Positions 30,827 to 39,195 of a DNA stretch of 39,195 bases are shown here, piece by piece. The stretch's first letter is position 1; each line of letters starts with the position of its first letter. Position numbers and translations under genes: made by a program. The notes under the pieces are model-generated. The model was not told the origin of the DNA, did no database searches, and worked only from the letters and a program-made list of their open reading frames with translations. Source of the stretch: CADEEN01 sp035716845 (GTDB lineage: Bacteria > Pseudomonadota > Gammaproteobacteria > Burkholderiales > Burkholderiaceae_C); contig DASTJE010000163.1 of NCBI GenBank assembly GCA_035716845.1, forward strand, positions 1 through 39,195. Direction: 5' to 3'.

Positions 30827-32487
30827 GCTCGCTGCGGGCGCGCCTGGCCGGCGCCGACTTCTGGTCGGTGGTGATGGCGCTGTCGCTGCTCGTGGTGGCG
30901 GTGGTGCTGGTTTGGCCGATCCTCCAGGTGCTGCGCGTGGGCGTGTTCGACCCCGAATCGCATCAGCTCTCGGGCGCCGGCTACGTCAAGCTGCTGACCC
31001 ACCCGTACTACCTGGGTGCGATCTGGAACACGCTGCTGGTGGGCGTGGGCGGCATGGTCGGCGCCTGCCTGATCGGCGTGCCGCTGGCCTACTGCACCGC
31101 GCGCTACGAGGTGAAGGGGCGCGGCGTGATCGCCACGCTGGCCGTGATGGCGCTGGTCTCGCCGCCCTTCATCGGCGCCTACTCGTGGATCGTCGTGCTC
31201 GGCAACAACGGCTGGCTGACGGTGCAGATGCGCGGGCTGGGTCTGGCCACGCCCACCATCTACGGCGCCTTCGGCATCGTCCTGGTGTTCAGCCTGAAGT
31301 TCTTCCCCTTCGTCTACCTGATGACGGAGAGCGCACTGCGCAACGTCAACCGCTCGCTCGAGGAGGCCGCCGAGAACCTGGGCTGCACCCCGCTGCAGCG
31401 CCTGTTCAAGGTGACGCTGCCGCTGGTGTTCCCGGCCACCAGTTCGGGCGCCATCCTCTGCTTCGTGCTGTCGATCGCCGACTTCGGCACGCCGTCGATC
31501 ATCGGGCGCGACTTCCGCACCCTGTCCACGCTGGCCTACAACCAGTACACGTCCGAGATGGGCGGCACGCCGACGATGGCCGTCAGCATCTCGATGCTGA
31601 TGATCGTGATCTCGATGCTGGCCGTGATGCTGCAGCGGCACCTGATCGGCAAGCGCCGCTATGCCGGCGCGATGACCCAGCGCACGGCCCTCAAGCCGAT
31701 CCGTGGCGGCCGCTCGGCCGCCGTGCACGCGCTGTGCTACGGCGTGATCGCGCTGGCCACGCTGCCGATCGCGGTGGTGGTCTACACCTCCTTCCTGCAG
31801 ACCAAGGGGCCCGTCTTCAGCGGCGGCTTCGGCCTGAACAGCTACGCGCGCGTCATCCGCGAGGTGCCCGACGTGGTGCTGAACACGTTCACGTACTCGC
31901 TCGCCGCCACGCTGATGATCACGCTGGTGGGCGGGCTCATGTCCTACATCATCGTGCGCCGCGAGTCGCGCTGGGCGGGCTTCCTCGACTCGGTGCTGAT
32001 GGTGCCCTACGTGGTGCCCGGCGTGGTGATGGCCATCGGCTTCCTGCTCACCTTCAATGCGCCGCCGCTCGACCTGGTGGGCACGGCGGCGATCATCGTG
32101 CTGATCCTCTTCATCCGGCGCCTGCCCTACGGCGTGCGCGCCACCAGCGCGGTGCTGCGGCAGATCAAGCCGTCCATCGAGGAGGCCGCGATCGGCCTGG
32201 GCGCCTCGCCCGCGGAGGCGTTCCGGCGCGTGACGGTGCCGCTGATGCTGCCCGGCATCGTGGCCGGGGCGATGATGAGCTTCATCACCGCGATCAACGA
32301 GCTGTCGTCCACGCTGCTGCTCTACACCGCGCGCACGACCACGATGCCGGTCAAGGTGTACAGCGCGGTGCTCGACGGCGAGTTCGGCATCGCAGCGGCG
32401 CTGTCGACCCTGCTGCTGGCGAGTTCGGGCCTGTGCGTGTACGTCGTGCTGCGCTTCTCGCAGTCGAAGCAGCAAGCCTTCGTCTGA
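30823..32487 (+). CDS. ABC importer permease with two fused membrane domains
   Basis: A 554-residue protein made of two homologous six-helix permease domains, as in FbpB or PhnU. GTG 30823 overlaps the ATPase stop (GTGA). Both halves carry the EAA loop: EEAAENLGCTPLQRLFKVTLPL in the first and EEAAIGLGASPAEAFRRVTVPL in the second, which bind the ATPase. Length is typical of such fused permeases. The cargo follows the binding protein; iron(III) or 2-aminoethylphosphonate are the likely options. Confidence 0.93.
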   Translation: MSSLRARLAGADFWSVVMALSLLVVAVVLVWPILQVLRVGVFDPESHQLSGAGYVKLLTHPYYLGAIWNTLLVGVGGMVGACLIGVPLAYCTARYEVKGRGVIATLAVMALVSPPFIGAYSWIVVLGNNGWLTVQMRGLGLATPTIYGAFGIVLVFSLKFFPFVYLMTESALRNVNRSLEEAAENLGCTPLQRLFKVTLPLVFPATSSGAILCFVLSIADFGTPSIIGRDFRTLSTLAYNQYTSEMGGTPTMAVSISMLMIVISMLAVMLQRHLIGKRRYAGAMTQRTALKPIRGGRSAAVHALCYGVIALATLPIAVVVYTSFLQTKGPVFSGGFGLNSYARVIREVPDVVLNTFTYSLAATLMITLVGGLMSYIIVRRESRWAGFLDSVLMVPYVVPGVVMAIGFLLTFNAPPLDLVGTAAIIVLILFIRRLPYGVRATSAVLRQIKPSIEEAAIGLGASPAEAFRRVTVPLMLPGIVAGAMMSFITAINELSSTLLLYTARTTTMPVKVYSAVLDGEFGIAAALSTLLLASSGLCVYVVLRFSQSKQQAFV

Positions 32488-32503
32488 GCACGATGGCCGG
32501 GCC

Positions 32504-33316
32504 TCAGGCCCAGCCCGCGTCGACCTTGAACTCCTGCGCGGTGCACATCGCCGCATCGTCGGCGGCCAGGAACAGCACCATGCGCGCGATGTCGTGCGGC
32601 AGCAGCTTGTCGGGCAGGCACTGGTTGCGGCGCAGGTCCTCCTCGCCGGCCGCGTCGAGCCACAGGGCCATCTGCCGCTCGGTCATCACCCAGCCCGGCG
32701 ACACGGTGTTGATGCGGATGCGGTCCTGGCCCAGCGGCCTGGCCAGCCCGCGCGTGAGGCCGTTGACCGACGACTTGGCCATCGCGTAGCAGGGGAAGCC
32801 GCCGCCCTTGGTCTGCCAGCCGGTGGACCCGAGGTTGATGATCGAGCCGCCCCCGAGGCGCCGCATGCCGGGCACCACGGCCTGGATCGCGAACAGCGCC
32901 GGACGCTCGTTGATGGCCATGCGGTCCTCGTAGTACTCGGGCGTCACCTGCTCGAGCGTGTGGCGGTCGTCGTTGGCCACGTTGTTGACGAGCACCGCGA
33001 AGTCGCCGAGCGCCGCGGCGGCCGCCGCGATGGCGGCCTGCAGCACGCGCACGTCGCGCACGTCGCACGGCTGCCACCAGGGGCGCGCCGCGCCGGCGCG
33101 CTCGATGGCCGCCGCCAGCGCCTCGCTCGGCTCGCGCGCGATGTCGACGAAGGCCACGCGGGCACCCTGCTGCGCGAACGCACTCACGATGGCCGCGCCG
33201 ATGCCGCTGCCGCCGCCGGTGACGAACACCGCGCGGCCGCGCAGGCTCGGGAAGGTGGCCAGCGTGTCGGCGGCCGGGAGCGGCCGCGGCGTACCGGGAA
33301 CGGAGGTCGAGGTCAT
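32504..33316 (-). CDS. Short-chain dehydrogenase/reductase
   Basis: A 270-residue SDR from ATG 33316. Cofactor motif VTGGGSGIGAAI, Asp in FVDIA suggests NAD, NNVAND at the NNAG position (a Val replaces Ala and Gly is lost), catalytic Ser in NLGSTGWQTKGGGFPCYAMAKSSV with Tyr and Lys correctly spaced. VNTVSPGWVMTE and the end MCTAQEFKVDAGWA complete the fold. Convergent with the importer permease. The changed NNAG motif is tolerated in some family members. Substrate unknown. Confidence 0.9.
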   Translation of the reverse strand: MTSTSVPGTPRPLPAADTLATFPSLRGRAVFVTGGGSGIGAAIVSAFAQQGARVAFVDIAREPSEALAAAIERAGAARPWWQPCDVRDVRVLQAAIAAAAAALGDFAVLVNNVANDDRHTLEQVTPEYYEDRMAINERPALFAIQAVVPGMRRLGGGSIINLGSTGWQTKGGGFPCYAMAKSSVNGLTRGLARPLGQDRIRINTVSPGWVMTERQMALWLDAAGEEDLRRNQCLPDKLLPHDIARMVLFLAADDAAMCTAQEFKVDAGWA

Positions 33317-33351
33317 GGGCGGGGCTTCGCAAGGCGGCTCGTCGAGCGGGC

Positions 33352-33376
33352 CCGGCGCGCGGAGGCCGCGCGCCGG
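33352..33376. terminator. Strong GC hairpin after dabA
   Basis: Perfect 11-bp arms ccggcgcgcgg / ccgcgcgccgg around a 3-bp loop, 43 bp beyond the dabA stop on the minus strand. No T-tract follows, so it may be a stability or Rho-assisted end and not a classical terminator. Confidence 0.4.
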
Positions 33377-33418
33377 TCGAGCCGATTCTGGCACCGGCCC
33401 CCGGCGCCGCAGCCCGCG

Positions 33419-35962
33419 TCAGCGCGGCGCCGCATCGAGCGGGTGCCACAGGCCCCGTTCGTGGCGCTGCAGGCCCGTCGCACCGAAGCGCCACAGGTGC
33501 AGCCAGCCGTTGTCGAGCAGTTGCTGCACCAGGGCGTGCTTGGCGATGACGCGATCGATGGCCTCCTGCGGCGCGTCGATCACCACCGTGAGCCGCAGCG
33601 GCTCGTGCACCCAGCGCTCGCCGTCGTGCAGCGACTGCCGCGACAGGCCGACGCGCAGGTCCCCGCCGTTGCCCTCGAAGACGCCGAGGTGGCCCCCCAC
33701 CACGTTGTGCAAGACCTTGTTCCCGCTGCCGAGCCGCTCGGGGTCGCAGGTGGAGGCGTGGTATTGCCAGTTGATCCAGTGCGTGACCAGCATCGGCGCG
33801 GTCATCAGCAGTTCGAGCACGCTGCCGTCCGCGTCCTGCATGGCGTCGTAGTCGTGCAGGAAGCTGCGGCCGCCGAGCATCACGCCCCGCGTGCGATGCC
33901 GCGGCGCGATGACGAAGGCCGCGTTGCCCGCCAGGCCCCATTCAGGGCGCGTCTGGGCGCCGTCGCTGGCGCGGCGGCGCACGGCCGCGAGCAGCGCCGC
34001 GCGCCCCTGCCGCGGGTCCAGGCCGAGGCTGCGGGCGCGCTCGCGCCGCACCTGGTCGCCCGCCTGCGCCAGCGCCGGCTGCAGGCGATCCCATCGCGCA
34101 CGCGCCGGGGCGGGCAGCAGGTCCAGGTCGAAGCCCTCGATCTCGTCGGTGGTGGTGTTGTGCAGCGCGGCGACGAAGGACGTGGCCTCGGGCACCACGA
34201 CGCCCTTGACCCGCAGGCCCGCGCGCACCTCGGCATCGTTGAGCAGGCGCGCCAGGCTGCGCGCGTTGACTTCACCGGTCTGCCCGCAGCAGGCGCCGCA
34301 GTCGAGGGCCGCAGCCTGGGCGTTGTTGGCCGACTGGCTGCCGTGGCCGACGAGCAGCACCAGGGGCGCCAGATCGCGCTCGAGCCCCATCGCGTGCAGC
34401 ACGCGCGCGGCCAGTTGCACCTTCGCGCCGACGTCCAGGCCGACGATCTCGGGCCGGCAGACCGGGCGGTAGCGCGCCGGCAACCCGGCCAGGTCGTCGC
34501 TGACGCGGGCCTGCGCGGCCGGGTTCAGCCAGCCGCCCACCTTGCCGAGGTAGCCCAGGCCCAGGGCCTCGACGAGCGAGAACGCGGCCCCCGGCCAGCG
34601 CGTGGCGGCCTCCCACTGCCCCGCCCAGGCCCATCGGCGCCGACGCACCCGCACGGCCGCGCCGGCGTCCAGCGCCGCATCCGCCTTGGCCGGCACGATC
34701 CGGTCCGTCACCTCGACGGCGGGCGCGAGCAAGCCGGGCAGTTGCGGGCGGCGCGTCGACGAGCCCAGTGGCGTGTAGGCCGCCGGCACGCCGAAGAAGC
34801 CGGCGAAACCCAGCGTCTGGATCGACGCGCCGGCGCCCTCGAGCGCGCGGCGCAGCGGCTCGCTGCGCACGTCGATGCAGAAGACGGCCTGGGTCTCGAT
34901 CGGCCGCGGCGCCGGCGCGGCGGCCGGCACGTTCTGCAGGCGACACGCCAGTTCGCGCTGGTAGCCGGCCTCCAGCGCGAGCTGCCAGACCTCGTCGATC
35001 AGCAGCGCGTCCTCGGCCTCGCGCAGCCGCTGCGGCGCGTGCCGCCATTCCCCCTGCAGTGCGGCGAAGGCCTGCCGCGCCGCGGCGTCGTCCTTGCACT
35101 CGAGCAGGAGCGCGCCCCACGCCAGGCGGATCGCCAGCAAGTCGCGCAGGTGGGGGTCGTCGCGCCCTTCGAGGCCGGCCTGCCACCCCAGGTAGGCGCA
35201 CCAGGAGGCCCAGCCAAGGACGGTGAGCAGCACCGCCTCGAGGTAATCCGTCCAGGCTCCCTCGGGCAGGCCCAGGCGCTGCAGCACCCAGCGCTCGGCG
35301 TCCTCGCGCGTCGGGGGCAGCGCCTTCAAGCTGCCGCCCAGGCGCGGCAGCCCCATCAGCACGCCGATGCCGTGGTCGTGACGCAGGGTGTCGACCCAGA
35401 ACGCATACAGGCCCTGCACGCGTTGCGGCTGCCAATCGGCCTGGTGCCGGTCGAAGTAGGCGGCGCAGGTCTGGCTCACCTGGTGGGTGATGGCCTCGCG
35501 CCAGGACAGCCGCAGGTGCCGCTGCGGGTCGTTGTCGAGGACGTCGATGAGCAGCGGCAGCCGAGGCAGCCCTGGCGCGCCGTGCAGGCCCTCGACACAG
35601 CGCTCCGGCGTCAACCCGGCGGCCCGGGCCGCGGGCAGGCGCTCGATCGCATGCGCCAGGTCGGCCGCGCCGATGCGCCCGCCGTGCCATGCCTCGCGCT
35701 GCCGATCTCGAGGCGGGAACACGCGGATGCCGCCCAGCAACGCCATGCGGGCGGCCACCCGCCGCACCGGCTGGCCGATGCGCTTCCAGTGCGGGTTGAC
35801 GGCGATGGCGCGGTCGAGCGGCCAGGCCGGCGCGATCGCGGCGCAGGCGCGCGCGCAGGCGGACTCGACATGCGCGTGCAGCGCCGCATCGGCACCGGGA
35901 TGGGGGCGGGAAGGCGCAGTGGCGTCCGCCACGCCGGCGCCGTCGATCAGCTCCAGGGTCAC
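33419..35962 (-). CDS. dabA: DabA (DUF2309), inorganic carbon transporter subunit
   Basis: An 847-residue DUF2309 protein. DabA is a carbonic-anhydrase-like, zinc-bearing cytosolic subunit that, with DabB, makes an energy-coupled inorganic carbon uptake system. Zinc ligands are visible as Cys362 and Asp364 (FCIDVRSE) and His540 and Cys555 (GHGSQSANN ... LDCGACC). The His-Cys interval of 15 equals that in the Halothiobacillus protein (H524/C539). GTG 35962 follows AGGAG at 8 bp. It lies 22 bp downstream of dabB. Confidence 0.95.
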   Translation of the reverse strand: MTLELIDGAGVADATAPSRPHPGADAALHAHVESACARACAAIAPAWPLDRAIAVNPHWKRIGQPVRRVAARMALLGGIRVFPPRDRQREAWHGGRIGAADLAHAIERLPAARAAGLTPERCVEGLHGAPGLPRLPLLIDVLDNDPQRHLRLSWREAITHQVSQTCAAYFDRHQADWQPQRVQGLYAFWVDTLRHDHGIGVLMGLPRLGGSLKALPPTREDAERWVLQRLGLPEGAWTDYLEAVLLTVLGWASWCAYLGWQAGLEGRDDPHLRDLLAIRLAWGALLLECKDDAAARQAFAALQGEWRHAPQRLREAEDALLIDEVWQLALEAGYQRELACRLQNVPAAAPAPRPIETQAVFCIDVRSEPLRRALEGAGASIQTLGFAGFFGVPAAYTPLGSSTRRPQLPGLLAPAVEVTDRIVPAKADAALDAGAAVRVRRRRWAWAGQWEAATRWPGAAFSLVEALGLGYLGKVGGWLNPAAQARVSDDLAGLPARYRPVCRPEIVGLDVGAKVQLAARVLHAMGLERDLAPLVLLVGHGSQSANNAQAAALDCGACCGQTGEVNARSLARLLNDAEVRAGLRVKGVVVPEATSFVAALHNTTTDEIEGFDLDLLPAPARARWDRLQPALAQAGDQVRRERARSLGLDPRQGRAALLAAVRRRASDGAQTRPEWGLAGNAAFVIAPRHRTRGVMLGGRSFLHDYDAMQDADGSVLELLMTAPMLVTHWINWQYHASTCDPERLGSGNKVLHNVVGGHLGVFEGNGGDLRVGLSRQSLHDGERWVHEPLRLTVVIDAPQEAIDRVIAKHALVQQLLDNGWLHLWRFGATGLQRHERGLWHPLDAAPR

Positions 35963-35984
35963 GCGAGGGGCTCCTGAGACTCGG

Positions 35985-37580
35985 TCACCTGGCCGTCTTC
36001 CAGGCCAGTGCGTCCGAGAGGCGGCTGCGGGGCGCGGCACTCGCCTGCGGCGTCCAGCGCGCGGGCCAGGCGCGCAAAGCGAGCCGGGTGAAGAACTCAT
36101 CCAGATAGAAGCCGGCGTAGCTCCAGCGGCGCCACGCCGACAAGGCCTGCGGCTGCAGCTGCACCATCGCCTGCCCCAGATACAGCAGCGCCATGCCGAT
36201 CGCAGCCACGACGCCGAGCGCCGTGGCCGGCGCGTCCGCCAGCCCGAGCGGCAGCGCATGCGCCAGGTGCGCCAGCGCCGTCAGCGCGGCGGCCAGCAGC
36301 AGGCCGACGAATGCCTGGGTCGCCGCGTCACGCCACCCTCCGGGCCGCGCCGTCGGCAGCCACAGCACAGGCGCCCACGCCAGCCCCATCACCATGCTCC
36401 ACCACCATGGCCACGGCGCGCCACCCGACGCAGCCTGCACCGCACCGACGACCAGCCACGCGGCCAGTGGCGCGCACCACACGCTGGCAGGCATCGGCGC
36501 AAACGCGCCGCGCAGGGCCCGGATGCGCACCTCGCGCACCACGTCCGAGGCGGCCAGGAACGCGTGCGCCTTGTACAGCGAGTGCCCCACCAGGTGCAGC
36601 GCGGCCAGCGTGTACAGGCCCAGCGCGCACTCGAGCACCATGAAGCCCATCTGGGCCACGGTGGACCACGCGAGCCGGACCTTGATGCTGACGCGCGTGA
36701 GCATCACCATCCCCGCCAGCACCGCGGTGGCCAGCCCGATGCCCAGCAGCAGCCAGCGTGCCGCCGCGGAATGCTCCAGCAGAGGCGCGAGCCGGATGAG
36801 CACGTAGCCACCCAGGTTGACGACGCCGGCGTGCAGCAGGGCCGACACCGGCGTGGGCGCCTCCATCACCTGGATCAGCCATCCGTGCACGGGCAACAGG
36901 GCCGTACGCAGGATCACCGCGACCACCAGCAGGAGCGCGCTGGCCTGCAGCGCCGCCGATGGGGCGGCCGTGCTCAGGTGCGTGGCCAGATCGCTCAGCG
37001 AACCGGTGCCGACCTCGGACCAGGCCAACGCGGCAGCACCGACCATCATCGCGTCGGCCAGTCGGTCGGCCATTCGCTTCTTGTGCGCCGCCAACAGGGC
37101 GAAGGGCCGATCGGCGTAGAAGCACAGCAGGCGCTCCAGGACCACGCCCACCAGTGCCCAGGCCGCGATCAGCGGCACCCAGTGATCGGCCAGCAGCAGC
37201 ACTTGCACCGCCGCGAGCACGCCGGCCAACCCGGCGCTGTAGCGGGCCTGTCGCGCCTCCCCCTGCAGGTAGCGCGCCGAGAACGCCCCGATCACCGTGC
37301 CCAGGAACTGCACCAGCACCGCCAGTACCGCCCCGAGCGCCGTGACCTGGGCCCAGGGCCCCATGCGCGGCCAGTCGGGTGGCGCTGCCGCGCCCGCCGC
37401 CCACCACGGCAGCGCCAGGGCCGCGAGCGCGGCCACCAGCGCGAACGTGGACAGCGCGTTGAAGACTTTCCAGCCATGTGCGGGCCGGTCGGCCCCTGCA
37501 CGAGACGAGCCCATTGCCAGCAACATCAGCACCGGCGGCAGTGCCGCGCCGGTGGTGGCCGTGAGTTGAAGCAGATCCAT
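35985..37580 (-). CDS. dabB: DabB, NuoL/MrpA-like membrane subunit of the carbon uptake system
   Basis: A 531-residue membrane protein of the complex I NuoL / Mrp antiporter family, the ion-conducting partner of DabA. Hydrophobic helices occupy most of the protein. PVHGWLIQVMEAPTPVSALLHAGVVNLGGYVLIRL is the family signature with the conserved helix-breaking and charged residues, and VGHSLYKAHAFLAASDVV carries the conserved histidine and lysine. Length suits DabB (shorter than NuoL at about 610). ATG 37580 (MDLLQLTATTG) was chosen; the open frame upstream is outside the family. A LysR gene diverges 100 bp away. Confidence 0.93.
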   Translation of the reverse strand: MDLLQLTATTGAALPPVLMLLAMGSSRAGADRPAHGWKVFNALSTFALVAALAALALPWWAAGAAAPPDWPRMGPWAQVTALGAVLAVLVQFLGTVIGAFSARYLQGEARQARYSAGLAGVLAAVQVLLLADHWVPLIAAWALVGVVLERLLCFYADRPFALLAAHKKRMADRLADAMMVGAAALAWSEVGTGSLSDLATHLSTAAPSAALQASALLLVVAVILRTALLPVHGWLIQVMEAPTPVSALLHAGVVNLGGYVLIRLAPLLEHSAAARWLLLGIGLATAVLAGMVMLTRVSIKVRLAWSTVAQMGFMVLECALGLYTLAALHLVGHSLYKAHAFLAASDVVREVRIRALRGAFAPMPASVWCAPLAAWLVVGAVQAASGGAPWPWWWSMVMGLAWAPVLWLPTARPGGWRDAATQAFVGLLLAAALTALAHLAHALPLGLADAPATALGVVAAIGMALLYLGQAMVQLQPQALSAWRRWSYAGFYLDEFFTRLALRAWPARWTPQASAAPRSRLSDALAWKTAR

Positions 37581-37632
37581 GGCTGGTGGTTGTGCGTCGG
37601 CAGACCTCCAGGATGTTGCTTGCGGGCATTTG

Positions 37633-37678
37633 TTCTGTAAATTACATTGATATGAACATTGCAATTACAAATACAGAA
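37633..37678. promoter_or_regulatory. AT-rich control region with repeats between dabB and the LysR gene
   Basis: Inside a 100-bp divergent gap, ttctgta (37633-37639) and tacagaa (37672-37678) form a perfect inverted repeat. Within it lie tgtaa-a-ttaca (37636-37646), two direct copies of aattaca (37640-37646 and 37663-37669, 23 bp apart) and attgcaat (37658-37665). The T-N11-A form of LysR operators is compatible. A marked drop in GC content supports a promoter/operator for both genes. Confidence 0.65.
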
Positions 37679-37680
37679 CG

Positions 37681-38625
37681 ATGCGGTTCGAGCAACTCAA
37701 CTTCCACCACCTGTACTACTTCTGGCGCGTGGCCAAGCTGGGCCACCTCACGCGCGCGGCGCAGGAGGTCCACACCTCGCAATCGGCCTTGTCGGCGCAG
37801 ATCCGGCAGCTCGAGGACCGGCTCGGCGAGCCCCTGTTCGCGCGCCAGGGGCGCCGCCTGGTGCTCACCGAGTCGGGGCACATGGCGCTGTCCTATGCCG
37901 AGGAGATCTTCGGTCTGGGCCAGGAAATGGTGGGCCGCCTGCAGGGGCGTAGCCTGGGCGTGACGCGGCTGCGCGTGGGCAGCGTGGCCACGCTGTCGCG
38001 CAACTACCAGGAAAACCTGCTGCGCCCCCTGCTCGCCGACCCCGGCATCGTGCTGACGCTGGAGTCGGGCCTGCTCGACGGTCTGCTGGCGCGACTCGCG
38101 CAGCACCAGCTGGACGTGGTGCTGGCCAACGAGACGGTACCGGCCGACCCCGACCGCCCCCTGCATTGCCGCTTCCTGGGCAGCCAGGACGTCTCGATCG
38201 TCGGCCCCGCGGCAGCCTGGAAGGCGCGCCGCCTGCGGGTGCCGTTCGACCTGGATGGCATCGACATCGCGCTGCCGGGGCCGCGGCACGCGCTGCGCGG
38301 CCAGTTCGATGCGCTGTGTGCGTCGGCGGGGGTGTCGCCGCGACTGCGCGCCGAAGTCGACGACATGGCCATGCTGCGCCTGATCGCGCGCGACAGCGGC
38401 TGGCTGACGCTGCTGCCGGAGGTGGTGGTGCAGGACGAGCTGCGCAGCGGCGCACTGGTGGCCGCCGGCAAGACGGACCAACTGCGCGAGAACTTCTACG
38501 CCATCACGGCGCCGCGCCGCCATCGCCTCGACGCGCTGGAGGCGCTGCTGGCCTCGTCGCCGCCCAACGGCTCCGGCGCGACGCCGGCGTGTGAGGAACC
38601 AATAAAGCCTGGACTCGGACCTTAG
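37681..38625 (+). CDS. LysR family regulator (NhaR-like), likely controls dabB-dabA
   Basis: A 314-residue LysR regulator. N-terminal winged helix LNFHHLYYFWRVAKLGHLTRAAQEVHTSQSALSAQIRQLEDRLGEPLFARQGRRLVLTESG, followed by the effector domain with LRVGSVATLSRNYQENLLRPLL. The FHHLYYFW start and the tail layout resemble NhaR. No good Shine-Dalgarno is present before ATG 37681. Its divergent position next to dabB points to control of carbon uptake; the effector, perhaps a CO2 or salt-related signal, is not inferable. The C-terminus ends in an unusual proline/glycine-rich tail. Confidence 0.92.
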   Translation: MRFEQLNFHHLYYFWRVAKLGHLTRAAQEVHTSQSALSAQIRQLEDRLGEPLFARQGRRLVLTESGHMALSYAEEIFGLGQEMVGRLQGRSLGVTRLRVGSVATLSRNYQENLLRPLLADPGIVLTLESGLLDGLLARLAQHQLDVVLANETVPADPDRPLHCRFLGSQDVSIVGPAAAWKARRLRVPFDLDGIDIALPGPRHALRGQFDALCASAGVSPRLRAEVDDMAMLRLIARDSGWLTLLPEVVVQDELRSGALVAAGKTDQLRENFYAITAPRRHRLDALEALLASSPPNGSGATPACEEPIKPGLGP

Positions 38626-39004
38626 TCCTGACAACAGCTGTCCAGCGAATTCAGACGCCCGCCCGTCGTGCCCGACGCGAAAAGGCCGGACTTCCTCACT
38701 GCCTCAGCCGAAATTGGCTGGATATTCACCCGCGCTCTAAGAACGGCGGGCAGGCGATCTTGGCCTTCAACCAATTGTTCGTGGCGCACAGCTTCATCGC
38801 GGCCTTGCCTACCTAGGCGCTTTTGTCAGTTGGCGAACCTAGCCCCTGTCTCTGAGGATGCCTTGTAGAAACAGGTGGACCTGCCGCTCAGATGGGAGCC
38901 GTCCTCCCGAGCTTTCCAAACAAAGAAAACTTTTGTGCGCATGGTGTTTTTCCCTGTGGTATAGTTTTATCGGTCGCCATGATCACGACGTTTTGCGAGG
39001 CAAT
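38626..39004. other. Intergenic stretch with lower GC and no convincing gene
   Basis: A 379-bp gap. Contents: ggact-N8-agtcc just after the LysR stop (weak hairpin), the palindrome acagctgt, and an open frame fragment 38745-38816 reading GGQAILAFNQLFVAHSFIAA before a stop, which looks like the end of a decayed gene. gggag-ccgtc-ctccc lies near 38894. TATAGT at 38960-38965 could be a -10 for the last gene, but no matching -35 at 17 bp was found. Base composition is less GC-rich than neighbouring genes. Confidence 0.4.
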
Positions 39005-39195
39005 ATGAACTCCGACAACACTCCTTCCCGTCAAGACATTCACCACGAACTTCGCGCGCGTCTGCTCGCCGATGTCCTGAGACAGATCGGAATCTTCGGC
39101 GAGCGCGCCGCGTGTGCACTGATCGGCAAGAAGATCGACCACCCCGTGGGGCTTGTGGCGCGCGATCCTCAGTACGTTCTTCAACGCGCGCCCTG
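39005..39195 (+). CDS. Start of an uncharacterised gene, runs off the window
   Basis: ATG 39005 with GAGG five bases upstream gives MNSDNTPSRQDIHHELRARL, then LADVLRQIGIFGERAACALIGKKIDHP and further to the edge (63 codons seen). The visible part is alpha-helical, soluble, with mixed codon use less GC-skewed at third positions than the dab genes. No family recognised. The antisense reading frame (38888-39184) is rejected as a gene because this frame has the ribosome binding site. Confidence 0.65.
   Translation, partial: MNSDNTPSRQDIHHELRARLLADVLRQIGIFGERAACALIGKKIDHPVGLVARDPQYVLQRAP

Noticed and set aside
32594..35977. Long plus-strand open frame (about 1130 codons) opposite the SDR and dabA
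   Set aside because: Antisense shadow; both minus-strand genes carry intact catalytic or metal motifs.
38668..38868. A 66-codon plus-strand frame beginning MPDAKRPDF
   Set aside because: No ribosome binding site, no family match, and a competing frame in the same stretch reads more like a real protein end.
38888..39184. Minus-strand frame of 98 codons
   Set aside because: It overlaps the plus-strand gene at 39005, which has a ribosome binding site and better codon pattern.

Overview
The window is about 39 kb of GC-rich bacterial chromosome. Its gene content and protein style fit a betaproteobacterium of the order Burkholderiales, of the Rubrivivax/Leptothrix/Ideonella kind; this is inferred from gene families and gene order, not from a marker gene. 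I see no insertion sequence, CRISPR array, rRNA or tRNA. The two parS sites inside mnmG and the mnmG-rsmG pair suggest that the segment lies near a chromosome origin.

Layout. 1-2082: partial RlmN-like radical SAM gene, a decayed LGT-like remnant, a small lipoprotein and a membrane protein. 2150-7709: SOS mutagenesis operon imuA-imuB-dnaE2 (minus strand) behind a LexA box at 7762-7777 that sits at the centre of a perfect 12-bp inverted repeat. 7838-11063: mnmG-rsmG-lipocalin with 4-bp overlaps, and with no parA/parB after rsmG. 11123-12351: DUF2061 membrane protein, a Crp-type regulator and a DUF2892 membrane protein.

12361-17199 is the most interesting part. A LuxR-type regulator with a divergent RsaM/DUF4902-like gene is followed by a 58-codon gene for a double-glycine-leader peptide (predicted 15-residue product TSEVDPSALPKGGGW), then an HlyD-type adaptor and a C39-peptidase ABC exporter. 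The peptide gene overlaps the adaptor start, and a lux-box-like palindrome lies just upstream of it. No luxI is in the window. This looks like a complete make-process-export peptide system under LuxR-type control.

17229-27032: a cysteine-free glutaredoxin-like protein with a periplasmic thioredoxin-like protein, a predicted PD-(D/E)XK-like protein, an SDR, pirin, DUF427, fadH flanked by two related small proteins, and a TPR-GGDEF diguanylate cyclase. 27158-33316: a YihX-like HAD phosphatase and a nucleotidyltransferase, then a complete FbpABC/PhnSTU-type ABC importer (binding protein, ATPase, fused permease), and an SDR. 33419-38625: dabB-dabA inorganic carbon uptake genes diverging from a NhaR-like LysR regulator across an AT-rich, repeat-filled control region. 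38626-39004 is less GC-rich and has no convincing gene; a new gene starts at 39005 and runs off the window.
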